A program made the translations under genes and the position numbers. Shown piece after piece: positions 21,266 through 29,283 of a DNA stretch of 33,334 nucleotides (position 1 is the first letter of the stretch; every line of letters starts with the position of its first letter). The notes under the pieces are model-generated. The model saw only the letters and a list, made by a program, of their open reading frames with translations. It did not search any database and was not told the origin of the DNA. The DNA lies in the IMG/VR virus record IMGVR_UViG_3300006914_000018, positions 1 to 33,334 of that record; one strand, 5' to 3'. The DNA is from a virus.

Positions 21266-21988
21266 ATGGACGCCTTAACCAATGCGAAGTTTCTCCAAGC
21301 CTCCGGGGCGCGGTGGGGGGCCTCGCAGGGCTGGTACTACAAAGCCATCAACGCGACGCCCGGAACCGGCATCGTGTCTGCCACGACGGCGGCGTTCAGC
21401 GCGACGGCGGCCTTGGTCGAGTTTCAGAACACCGCCCCCGCCGCCTCCAACGTGTTTTCCTTCCCGGACTACGTGAAACTCATCGTCTCCGTGGCCGATG
21501 TGGAATCGGCGGCAGGATCGTTCAATCTCGTCACGGCCTTGGACAATAAGCTCCGCTACAGTTCAGGCGGCACGCAGGTGGTCTTGCCGGGGACGTATGC
21601 CAACAACTACGGTCCCGCCCAAGCGCAGCGCACGGGGGCGGCCAACATCGTGGCGAACGGTCCCCAGACGGCGGTGTTCGCTGGGGCGTTGGTGCTCAAT
21701 GCGGAATCCGCCACCGTCGTCCGGACGGCGCGCAGCGTCGTGAAGGTGGGGGGCGCGACGAACTTCGGCGTCGTGGGGGACGAGTTCGTCTTTACCTTCG
21801 GTTCAGGGAGTGATGCCGGGGCTGGGGCGGCCAAGACCGGCACGACAGCGGCGATCTACCGCCAGAATCTCGGATTCCAGAGCATCGCGCCACAGTCCTC
21901 TCTAGCGATGCACTTCTGGTGCCCGAACATCACCACGGGCGTCACGGTGGAGTTGGATGTGGGCTGGTACGAGATGCCCGTCACCTAG
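21266..21988 (+). CDS. putative virion structural protein
   Basis: 240 residues from ATG 21266, with AAGGAG eight bases upstream. Ala/Thr/Val/Gly-rich beta-type sequence (GTGIVSATTAAFSATAALVE, YVKLIVSVADVESAAGSFNL, then FGVVGDEFVFTFGSGSD) and a C-terminal VTVELDVGWYEMP. No enzyme motif. It lies between adaptor and nozzle and ends directly before the next ATG. Probably a tail or head-completion component; family not recognised. Confidence 0.55.
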   Translation: MDALTNAKFLQASGARWGASQGWYYKAINATPGTGIVSATTAAFSATAALVEFQNTAPAASNVFSFPDYVKLIVSVADVESAAGSFNLVTALDNKLRYSSGGTQVVLPGTYANNYGPAQAQRTGAANIVANGPQTAVFAGALVLNAESATVVRTARSVVKVGGATNFGVVGDEFVFTFGSGSDAGAGAAKTGTTAAIYRQNLGFQSIAPQSSLAMHFWCPNITTGVTVELDVGWYEMPVT

Positions 21989-24049
21989 ATGCCGCGCCTC
22001 AAGGATGACGAGACCTTAGAGATTCCCGCCTGGATTGGCGGGCTGGAGAAGAACACCCCCCCGGCCTTGAACGAGCCGGGGACCTTGGCGGACGGCCAGA
22101 ATCTCGTGCCCACGCAAGCGTCGCGGCTCACGTCGCGTGGAGGGTCGCGCATCGTCAACACCCTGAAGAACGATGCCGGGTCGCCGGTGGAAGTGACGGG
22201 CCTCTGCGGCATTTGGCCGTGGACTTCGATTGGGGGCCTCGTGGTGGGCTATGACACCGCGCAGCACAAGTCGTATGCGTGGTACATGACGCAGGACATG
22301 GCCTTCAAAGGCGCCACGGAAGCGCAAAGCCGCGTGGATCTCTCCGCTGCCCCGACGGGGGTCGTCATCTCCGCTGGGGAGTGGAAGGACACGGGTGGGG
22401 CCCCGATACCCCAAGCGACGGAGTTGTTCGAGGGCATCTATCTCTGTGACGCGCAACTCGGCATCGCCCAGCGCCGCTACTTCATTTCGCTGAATCAGAC
22501 CGTCCCGGTGACGCAAGGCGCGAACGGGGCGGCGAACATGAAAGTCCCGCGCTTCGCCTTCGCGTCCTCGGGGGATAATGGGATTGCCACCGCTGGGACC
22601 GCGACGACCTTGACCGACTCGACGAAGGTCTGGAAGTCGAATCAGTTCGTCGGGTACTCGATCACCATCGTCGGGGGCACGGGGAAGGGCGAAGTCGCGC
22701 TCATCACGGCCAACAACACGACGGGGCAAGTGACGGTCGCGAGTTGGTCGATTGCCACGCCGGATACGACCTCGCTCTACGTCATCACGAATGGCGTGGC
22801 GCAGGAAATCCAGCCCTACTGCTTGGAGACCTACAACAACGTCCTGTTTATCGCGGGCTACGGCTCAGAGGCAGCGGGAGATGCAGACCGGCCTGAACTC
22901 GTGCGGCACAGTTTCCTCGGAGTGGCGCCGAGCAACAGCCTCGCCTTGGGGGACATCTCGGACGGGTTTGACAAGAACGCCTACAACATCTTGGGGGCGA
23001 AAGGCCAGCGCATCACCGCCATGAAGCAGGGGCGCGGGATTCTGCTCGTCGCGAAGGCCAACGAACTCTACCGCATCTCGGGAGCCGGGCGAGCGTATCC
23101 CGGCTGGCAGTACGCGACCGAAATGCTGATGAACACCTCCGGCTTTGGGGTGGCGAATCCCAACGCCTTGTGTTTCGCGGAAGGCTACTGGTACGGCATC
23201 GGGGCAGCGGGGATGTTCCGCACGGATGGGTTCTTGAAGGTGGAGCCGCTGACGGGTCCCCGGAAGCTCGACTTTTTGGGCCTCGACTTTCTAGCGAATA
23301 CGTTCTGTTTCTACCACCCGGACCGAAGGGGCATTTTGTTTGCGGTGCATCCCCAAGGGACCACTCCGGCGCAGTACCCTTACGAATTGTGGTTCTGGGA
23401 TGTGGAGCGGGAGCGGTGGCAGACGGATTGGATTCTCGCGACGCCCACGGCGTTCTTTCACGGGAGCAACATTCCGACGACCAGCGTCAGCGGGCCGACC
23501 GCGCCCCCGAATACGCCATCCACCACGAACGTGACAACGACGGGCTACACGGCGCATTGGGTGAATGGAGACGCCACGGCGCAGACGGAGTTCTGGCAAC
23601 TCGACACGACGTTGACGTGGGTCTTGAACTCGACGCAAGCGGCGGGGATCAACTCGGTGGCCGTCGTAGGCAACCAGGACCACTCGCAGTACCAGTGGAA
23701 GGTCCGACACATCAAGAACGGCCTGTTCTCCGCCTACACCAGTCCGTTGACGGTGCTCGAACTGATGGCGCCGCCGTCCATCGTCATTCAGATCATTCAG
23801 CATACGACGCTCAAGGGCGTGTTCACGACCAACCAGACGCACAATGGGACGGTCACGCTGACGCTCCAGCAATCGCCTACGGGCGCGAATACGTGGACGA
23901 CCGTGGCGACCTATACGAACGTCACGTTCGGGAATGGCGGCGTCTATGTGCCGTCGCCCCAAGGGACGCTCTTTGACTATCGGGCGAAGGCGAGCGATGC
24001 TGCTTGGACACCAACTGACTCCGCCTTCTCGGCCACGGTGAACGGGTGA
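21989..24049 (+). CDS. podovirus tail nozzle / gp10-like protein with FN3 module
   Basis: 686 residues from ATG 21989. The first 470 residues show repeated beta-blade-like segments: IPAWIGGLEKNTPPALNEPG, CGIWPWTSIGGLVVGYDTA, EGIYLCDAQLGIAQ, RITAMKQGRGILLVAKANEL, EGYWYGIGAAGMFRTDGF and ELWFWDVERERWQTDW. That matches the beta-propeller nozzle of short-tailed phages (P22 gp10, T7 gp12). From about residue 500 a fibronectin type III-like domain follows (STTNVTTTGYTAHWVNGDA, then QYQWKVRHIKNGLFSAYTSP), and another beta domain ends the protein. The nozzle lets DNA pass and anchors tailspikes; extra beta domains may touch the host surface. Confidence 0.75.
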   Translation: MPRLKDDETLEIPAWIGGLEKNTPPALNEPGTLADGQNLVPTQASRLTSRGGSRIVNTLKNDAGSPVEVTGLCGIWPWTSIGGLVVGYDTAQHKSYAWYMTQDMAFKGATEAQSRVDLSAAPTGVVISAGEWKDTGGAPIPQATELFEGIYLCDAQLGIAQRRYFISLNQTVPVTQGANGAANMKVPRFAFASSGDNGIATAGTATTLTDSTKVWKSNQFVGYSITIVGGTGKGEVALITANNTTGQVTVASWSIATPDTTSLYVITNGVAQEIQPYCLETYNNVLFIAGYGSEAAGDADRPELVRHSFLGVAPSNSLALGDISDGFDKNAYNILGAKGQRITAMKQGRGILLVAKANELYRISGAGRAYPGWQYATEMLMNTSGFGVANPNALCFAEGYWYGIGAAGMFRTDGFLKVEPLTGPRKLDFLGLDFLANTFCFYHPDRRGILFAVHPQGTTPAQYPYELWFWDVERERWQTDWILATPTAFFHGSNIPTTSVSGPTAPPNTPSTTNVTTTGYTAHWVNGDATAQTEFWQLDTTLTWVLNSTQAAGINSVAVVGNQDHSQYQWKVRHIKNGLFSAYTSPLTVLELMAPPSIVIQIIQHTTLKGVFTTNQTHNGTVTLTLQQSPTGANTWTTVATYTNVTFGNGGVYVPSPQGTLFDYRAKASDAAWTPTDSAFSATVNG

Positions 24050-24573
24050 TCCCGAGCTACTGTGTGACCCAAGTGGGCGGCAAGATTATCTCAGTCGATG
24101 ATCCGGCGACCGTCAACGATCTGGCGGCGGCGGACGGCACCGGGGGGACGTTGCCGGGCGTGTTTCTGCTCTCGACGATCTTTCCCTTGAAGCGGACACT
24201 CGGGTGGTATGACTTTCGGAAGTTCCGTCAGCGGGTGGATGCGCCGAGTGCGCTCACGATCACGATCACGCCGTGGCGGGATGGGAGTGATACGGGGCAG
24301 ATGATTACGCGGATGTTTCCCGTGAGCGCGGTGGACGTGACGAGTACGCCGCTTTGGGTGCCAGGGAGCGCATTTCAGGTGAAGGTGAGTTTCTCCGCCT
24401 ATACCCGAGCCTTTGAGGTGGGGAACGCGAGTGCGAGCTTTGTGCCGAGACGGCATAGCCGGGGCACGGGAGTTGGCGCGAACCCGTCATTGCCCCTGAC
24501 TGGTGATCTCATCTACTCTGGGGTGGCGATCTACGACGGTCACAATAACTATGACGGAGTGCTAGTCGTTTAA
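24046..24573 (+). CDS. putative tail structural protein
   Basis: 175 residues from GTG 24046, overlapping the nozzle stop. Mainly beta: SYCVTQVGGKIISVDD, GVFLLSTIFPLKRTLGWYDF, LTITITPWRDGSD and FQVKVSFSAYTRAFEVGNAS. No enzyme motif. Placed between nozzle and tailspike, it may be a tailspike adaptor or tail-tip piece. Family not recognised. Confidence 0.55.
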   Translation: MIPSYCVTQVGGKIISVDDPATVNDLAAADGTGGTLPGVFLLSTIFPLKRTLGWYDFRKFRQRVDAPSALTITITPWRDGSDTGQMITRMFPVSAVDVTSTPLWVPGSAFQVKVSFSAYTRAFEVGNASASFVPRRHSRGTGVGANPSLPLTGDLIYSGVAIYDGHNNYDGVLVV

Positions 24574-26441
24574 TGGCGAACACTGTCTTGCCGTGGACGC
24601 AATATACGGAAGCCGTCGTCGGACTCAATCATCCGACGCTGACAGATACGGACAATCGCGCCCTCCGGCAACTGTTATCCCGTTCGGGATTCGGGCCCGA
24701 TGCGACCTTCGGGGGGTTGCCGCTTGGGTCAAGCGTCATCAATGCAGGATCGTCCGATTACACGGGAACAGCCCCCCAGCGCATCACGGCGGCGGTGGCG
24801 GATTGTGTCGCTCAAAACAAGCGCTATTGCTTCATCCCACGCTTTGCGTCGGACGGCCTTGCCTTACTGCCCTATGCGGCGTCGAGCGTCACGTTCAATT
24901 CGACAGTCTGGATGATCCGCGAAGGGGGCAATCCGCTCGTTTATGACGTGTGGGCCTATGGCGCGAACCATGATGGCAGTGGTGGGGTAGGGACGGATGA
25001 TGCGGCGGCGATTAGCGCAGCCATTGCAGCGGCCAATGCCTCTGGCAATCACGCGACCGTGTTTTTCCCGCCAGGACAGTACGTCATCAAGACGACTATT
25101 ACCCTGACGACCGTCGTCGATGTGGTGTTGAAGGGTTCAGGAAGAAATGAAACCCTCCTCACGATGGGGCAAGCAGGCGTCACCATCTTCCAGACTTCGG
25201 GAGTGTGCACGCGGCTTCAGATTCGCGATATGTGGATCGGGAGCTTCAGCGCCTTTGCCACGGGCGGCGGTCTCAACTCAGTCAATGCGGGGTTTCCCAA
25301 TACCCCTACCTCGGAATTGATCGTCGAGCGGGTGTCGTTTCAGAATTTACCCAATCCGATCTACTTCGATAATGTGGCCCAATCGGGGCTCCGAGATGTC
25401 CGAATCGTCCAAACCATCGTGAGCGCGACGGTGGGCGTCGCGTTTTACATGATTCGGTCGGTGTCTATTGACTTAGACCAAATCCGTATCTTAGCGACCG
25501 TCGGGAACTTTCCGCTCCAAGCCGTCCAAATCGACTCGGATTGCGATACGGTGATTGCCCGCCATGTGGAGGCGGTGCTCTTGGGCAACAATGCGAACTG
25601 TATCGGGATTCACCTGACGGATAGCGTGGGCGGTCATCCCCCGCGCATCATTCGACTCACCGATTGTAGCGCCGAGAATGCCCAAACTGGCTTTCTCGTG
25701 GCAGCGGCGCGGGATGTCACCATTCATGGGTGGGAAGCAGCCAACAACAATGCCGAGGGACTTAAGGTCACAGGTGGCATTTCGGTCAAGGTTCTTCATG
25801 GGCAATCGTTTTTGAATCAAACGCACGGCATTTGGATTTCCGGGGGCTCAGGGGTGCTAGTCCACGGCAACACGTGCTCCAATAACAGCCAAGCTGCTAA
25901 CAACGTTTCTGACGGCATTGTGATTGGTACGAGTGATGTGCGCGTAACCGACAACCGTTCGGGGGATATCTTCTTCACGCTCGCTAACAAGCAACGGTTC
26001 GGGTTGAATCTGCAATCAGGAACCGATCACCTGGTGGTGGGCGGCAACAAACTCCAAGGGAACTTGGGGTCAGGATTCGAAGCGCCCATGACGAACCAGT
26101 CCACAGGAGCAAGCAACACGTTTCTCGGCTCGACCTATGCGGCGATTAGTGAGGCAACGGTTGTGGCTGGCGTGGTACTTGAAGGTCGCGCGCAAACGAC
26201 ATGGGAAATCACTTTGACGGCGGCTCGTCTTGTCGGAGCTCCGTTCACCCCCACTCGTGGAGAACGCATTACCTACACGTTCATTCAGAGTGGCGCGGGA
26301 GCCTTCGCCGTGACGTGGAATGCGATCTTCAAAACGTCATGGGCGGATGCGGGCAATGCCACGCCCAAACGCAGCTCGATCAGTTACATCTATGATGGCA
26401 CGAACTGGAACCAAGACGGCGCGCAGACGCCCTACGTATGA
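24573..26441 (+). CDS. tailspike with pectate-lyase-like beta-helix
   Basis: 622 residues from ATG 24573, overlapping the previous stop. The N-terminal 120 residues are an attachment region. At 124-175 is the hallmark of pectate_lyase_3 tailspikes: VWAYGANHDGSGG, TDDAAAISAAIAAANASG, HATVFFPPGQYVI. A right-handed beta-helix follows with regular short turns (LQIRDMWIGSF, GLRDVRIVQTIV, VTIHGWEAANNNAEGLKVTG, GVLVHGNTCSNNSQA). The C-terminal 100 residues (TWEITLTAARLVGAP, FAVTWNAIFKTSW) are a beta domain probably used for trimerisation or binding. Tailspikes cut or bind surface polysaccharide. GC is lower by eye than flanking genes, suggesting exchange. Confidence 0.85.
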   Translation: MANTVLPWTQYTEAVVGLNHPTLTDTDNRALRQLLSRSGFGPDATFGGLPLGSSVINAGSSDYTGTAPQRITAAVADCVAQNKRYCFIPRFASDGLALLPYAASSVTFNSTVWMIREGGNPLVYDVWAYGANHDGSGGVGTDDAAAISAAIAAANASGNHATVFFPPGQYVIKTTITLTTVVDVVLKGSGRNETLLTMGQAGVTIFQTSGVCTRLQIRDMWIGSFSAFATGGGLNSVNAGFPNTPTSELIVERVSFQNLPNPIYFDNVAQSGLRDVRIVQTIVSATVGVAFYMIRSVSIDLDQIRILATVGNFPLQAVQIDSDCDTVIARHVEAVLLGNNANCIGIHLTDSVGGHPPRIIRLTDCSAENAQTGFLVAAARDVTIHGWEAANNNAEGLKVTGGISVKVLHGQSFLNQTHGIWISGGSGVLVHGNTCSNNSQAANNVSDGIVIGTSDVRVTDNRSGDIFFTLANKQRFGLNLQSGTDHLVVGGNKLQGNLGSGFEAPMTNQSTGASNTFLGSTYAAISEATVVAGVVLEGRAQTTWEITLTAARLVGAPFTPTRGERITYTFIQSGAGAFAVTWNAIFKTSWADAGNATPKRSSISYIYDGTNWNQDGAQTPYV

Positions 26442-26917
26442 GCCGGAACCCCGTCGTGCAGTTCCCGACGATCCCCCCGGATCACCATACGGCTTTGCTT
26501 CAAGCCGCCATTGAACGGGTCATTGGCCGGGTTAGTTCCCATGCCACCATCCCGTTGCATCAAAACGTGGCTGGAACGACCGTAACCTTAGCGGGGGGAA
26601 TTGCCTCATCTCCAGCGATGGGGGCCAGTGTCGATCTAGCGGACGGTGGCCTCAATGGGGCGAGACTCGCGGTCTATGGGACCCCGCCCGCAAACGACGT
26701 ACAGGTCCAAGCCTTCAACGCTACGACAGGACAAGTGATTGCGACCGCCACGATGAAGGGTGGCGCACCCGCAGGCTGGTTCGTTGGCGCGGTCACTGGA
26801 GTAGTTCCTACTGGTGGGGATGAGGTTATCCAGACGCGCTTTGTGGGTACGGGTGCTCAACAACCAATCCTGAATACGATTCACCTTCAGGCTATGACAC
26901 TCAATCTTCAGCCATGA
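26438..26917 (+). CDS. putative tail-associated beta protein
   Basis: 159 residues from ATG 26438, overlapping the tailspike stop. Short helix (HHTALLQAAIERVIGRV) then beta-rich (TTVTLAGGIASSP, ARLAVYGTPPANDVQVQAFN, VIQTRFVGTG). It could be a tailspike chaperone, capping or lectin-like protein, but no family was recognised. Its stop overlaps the 3' end of the minus-strand homing endonuclease. Confidence 0.5.
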   Translation: MSRNPVVQFPTIPPDHHTALLQAAIERVIGRVSSHATIPLHQNVAGTTVTLAGGIASSPAMGASVDLADGGLNGARLAVYGTPPANDVQVQAFNATTGQVIATATMKGGAPAGWFVGAVTGVVPTGGDEVIQTRFVGTGAQQPILNTIHLQAMTLNLQP

Positions 26918-27459
26918 TCGTCCATCTTGGGATGACGCTCGCGCCACCGTTGGCGATAGATCGCAAGCCGCTCCTCGCGGTGTGCCCGCCACCATTTCCG
27001 CCATCTGGCGCGCTGCTTATCTCCGGTGTCCTTGTACTGCTTGCGGCGTGCCGCTCGGTGGCACGTGCGGCATCGACGGGTGCCACCCACCCACTTGATG
27101 TTATCTGGTGTGAAGGCGTGTCCACGCCGACAGTGAGTCGCAGCCGCCTTCAGGGATGCGGATTCTCGCTGATGCATAGCCAAGTGCCGAAGGCGTGGAA
27201 TGGCTATCAGATGGTCCGCTCGCACACAACTGCGATTCTTGCAAAGATGGTGGACATGGTGATGATGTGGTATCGAGCCGTTCGCCAGCAGATACGAAAA
27301 ACGGTGGGCGTTTATGATCTTGCCGTTCAGGTTGAATCGGCCATATCCGTTGTGTGTGGTAGCTTGCCAAAGCAAGCAATTGCCCACTTGTTGAACCTTC
27401 GTCCAGAAGCGATGACCTGGGGTGCGTCGCATGGAGTAGTAATATAATGCCCGGCGCAT
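26908..27459 (-). CDS. HNH homing endonuclease (minus strand)
   Basis: 183 residues from ATG 27459 on the minus strand; an inner ATG at 27432 is an alternative, and neither has a clear ribosome site. The HNH_3 pattern is complete: HRFWTKVQQVGNCLLWQATT, NGYGRFNLNGKIINAHRFSY, then VHHLCKNRSCVRADHLIAI with the central His residues. A second Cys/His unit HCRRGHAFTPDNI with CRTCHRAARRKQY follows, and a long Arg/Lys/Trp-rich helix ends the protein. It fits exactly between two + genes, overlapping the stop of one and the start of the other. Lower GC than neighbours. A selfish DNA-cutting element. Confidence 0.85.
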   Translation of the reverse strand: MRRALYYYSMRRTPGHRFWTKVQQVGNCLLWQATTHNGYGRFNLNGKIINAHRFSYLLANGSIPHHHHVHHLCKNRSCVRADHLIAIPRLRHLAMHQRESASLKAAATHCRRGHAFTPDNIKWVGGTRRCRTCHRAARRKQYKDTGDKQRARWRKWWRAHREERLAIYRQRWRERHPKMDDHG

Positions 27460-27701
27460 TCGGATACACCCGTCAGCCTGCTACCGTCGCGCCATCGGCG
27501 TCGGCCATTGGCCAAGCCTTACTGCAACGGAAGATGGCGAGCGACCCCGCGAACGCGCAGCTGGGGACCCCGCAGCTCGTCGGGAACACGGGACGCGGGA
27601 TGCTGCCACAGATCGGGCGCAGACTCCTCGGGGCGAATCCGTCGCAGATGCAAGAGGGGCTGCCGACACCCGCAGGTCAACAGTTTGGGGGAGGTTTCTG
27701 A
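27447..27701 (+). CDS. small hypothetical virion protein
   Basis: 84 residues from ATG 27447, which lies inside the start of the opposite homing gene. Polar, Gly/Pro/Gln-rich (MPGAFGYTRQPATVAPSASA, GLPTPAGQQFGGGF). It begins MPGxFG like the next gene, suggesting related N-termini. Probably an internal virion or ejection accessory protein judging from the neighbours. Confidence 0.55.
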   Translation: MPGAFGYTRQPATVAPSASAIGQALLQRKMASDPANAQLGTPQLVGNTGRGMLPQIGRRLLGANPSQMQEGLPTPAGQQFGGGF

Positions 27702-28120
27702 TGCCTGGCGTCTTTGGCCCCGGCGGGAATGTTGAGCAAGCCCAGAAAGCCGCGCAGAAAGGCGTCGAAGGCTTCGGGCAAGCCGCGCAACCGTATCTCT
27801 CGCGCCAGATCGGGACCGCACTCGGCAATCTCAACTCAACCGGGGCGCTCCGTAGTGGCGCGGTGCCAGTGGCGCTCGGCGATATCGCCACGGATTACGG
27901 TCGTGAGGTCGGTGGATTTGCCAAGATGGCCGGGGGGGAAGCCTTGAACGCGGGACTCGGGGCCTCGGAGTTGGACTTGGAACGCCAGCGCATGGAGCAG
28001 CAGCGGAAGTCGAGTCTCCTCGGCGCCATCGGCGGCTTGCTCGGCACCGGCCTTGGGTTCGCGGGAGCTGGCGGTCTCTTGGGCAAGGGGATTCAGAAGT
28101 CCTTCGGAGGGGCTTCGTGA
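27701..28120 (+). CDS. small ejection-type (internal virion) protein
   Basis: 139 residues from ATG 27701, overlapping the previous stop. N-terminal helical part rich in Gln/Ala, a charged helix (ASELDLERQRMEQQRKSS) and a strongly hydrophobic Gly/Leu stretch near the C-terminus (LLGAIGGLLGTGLGFAGAGG). This is typical of small podovirus ejection proteins that leave the head with the DNA and insert in the host envelope (P22 gp7 class). Assigned on composition and position. Confidence 0.6.
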   Translation: MPGVFGPGGNVEQAQKAAQKGVEGFGQAAQPYLSRQIGTALGNLNSTGALRSGAVPVALGDIATDYGREVGGFAKMAGGEALNAGLGASELDLERQRMEQQRKSSLLGAIGGLLGTGLGFAGAGGLLGKGIQKSFGGAS

Positions 28121-29283
28121 CCGCTCCGTGGACCTCCAGTTACGTCCCGAACGAGGACCCCATCGCCGCCTTGATCGGCAAGGGGCTCGCCGCCTTTGGC
28201 GCGGTGAGAACAGCACGCCAACAGGAAGCGGATCGCCAGCAACGCCGGGCGGATGAGCAGCAGAAGGAATCCGACGCGGCAGACTGGCGGAAGTTCCAGA
28301 TCACCCAAGCGGGCTACACGAACACGCCGCAGACCACGCCCGGCGCCCCGTTGCCGATGTCGGATTCGGCGAAGCAACTCGGACTCCGAGGCTTCACCGC
28401 GCCCGATACCCCAACAGCGCCCGCGTTTCACTTGGAAGGGGCGGACTGGTGGAAAGCGGGGCCCAGTGCCACCGAACAGCGACAGATCGACAAGGAAACC
28501 CACGACGACAGCGTAGCGCGGGCCGCTGGGCACGCCTACGCGAGAACCATCCTCAAGCAGGATGTCGATGACGACACGGCGCTCGGCATGGGACGCAATC
28601 TGACCCCGTGGACGAGTTTGCAGCGGACGACGGAACCCAACTACCTCCCCGTGAAAGGGCCGTCGGGTGATGTCCTCGCCTTCGATAGGCGCACAGGCCG
28701 GGCGACCGAATCCGGTGGTAATGTGGGTCAGTCGCAAGCCTTCGGGGGCATGGCGGGCGTCACGGGACGGGAAGCGGTCGCTGCCGCCAAGGCCGCGCAA
28801 GATGCGGCGCTCGAAATGGTGAATCTCTACAACGCGGACCACGAAGCCCCAGTCCGTGGGCTGGGGAGTGTGGTCGCCTCCGGTCTCGGGCACTTGGCTG
28901 GAAAGTTCGGTGGGCACGACGTAAACACCGCCATCAGTATGCAGGGACTCACGCCGCACCAGCAGCAGTTCCAGAAAGCTGCTGACCGAATGCTCCACAA
29001 TATTTCTGCCCTGTTGCCGAAGGGCGGACGGTCCGTGGCGATTCTTGACAATCTCCGCCAGAGCTTCACCCTCTCGCCGGGACAGACGGACGCCGCGACG
29101 GTACAGCGAACGGTCGATGCGGCCCAACAGGTCGCGGAACTGTACGCCCGCGCGCTCCGGGGCGAGAAGATTGACCTCCAGTCGGAGTTGGAGCGGGTGG
29201 GAAGTGGCACGAGGCCCCCCCGTCCGGCTGGCGGAGCCCAAGGGGGCAACTGGCACGACTACCTGCATCCGAGGCAGCCCTAA
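28117..29283 (+). CDS. ejection-type internal virion protein
   Basis: 388 residues from GTG 28117, overlapping the previous stop. The start (IAALIGKGLAAFGAVRTARQ) is a mildly hydrophobic helix followed by a Gln/Arg/Ala coiled region (QQEADRQQRRADEQQKESDA). The second half is helical (AAKAAQDAALEMVNLYNADH, QQQFQKAADRMLHNISALLP, AAQQVAELYARALRGEK). No catalytic motif was recognised. Position between two similar proteins suggests a DNA-ejection set of three. Confidence 0.6.
   Translation: MTAPWTSSYVPNEDPIAALIGKGLAAFGAVRTARQQEADRQQRRADEQQKESDAADWRKFQITQAGYTNTPQTTPGAPLPMSDSAKQLGLRGFTAPDTPTAPAFHLEGADWWKAGPSATEQRQIDKETHDDSVARAAGHAYARTILKQDVDDDTALGMGRNLTPWTSLQRTTEPNYLPVKGPSGDVLAFDRRTGRATESGGNVGQSQAFGGMAGVTGREAVAAAKAAQDAALEMVNLYNADHEAPVRGLGSVVASGLGHLAGKFGGHDVNTAISMQGLTPHQQQFQKAADRMLHNISALLPKGGRSVAILDNLRQSFTLSPGQTDAATVQRTVDAAQQVAELYARALRGEKIDLQSELERVGSGTRPPRPAGGAQGGNWHDYLHPRQP

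Noticed and set aside
26914-27447. 177-residue + ORF across the minus-strand HNH gene
   Set aside because: The minus strand has a complete HNH_3 pattern; this frame is its shadow, although it would fill the + strand gap.
28093-29268. 391-residue minus ORF opposite an ejection protein
   Set aside because: Arg/Gly-rich composition and no motif; the + frame is coupled to both neighbours.
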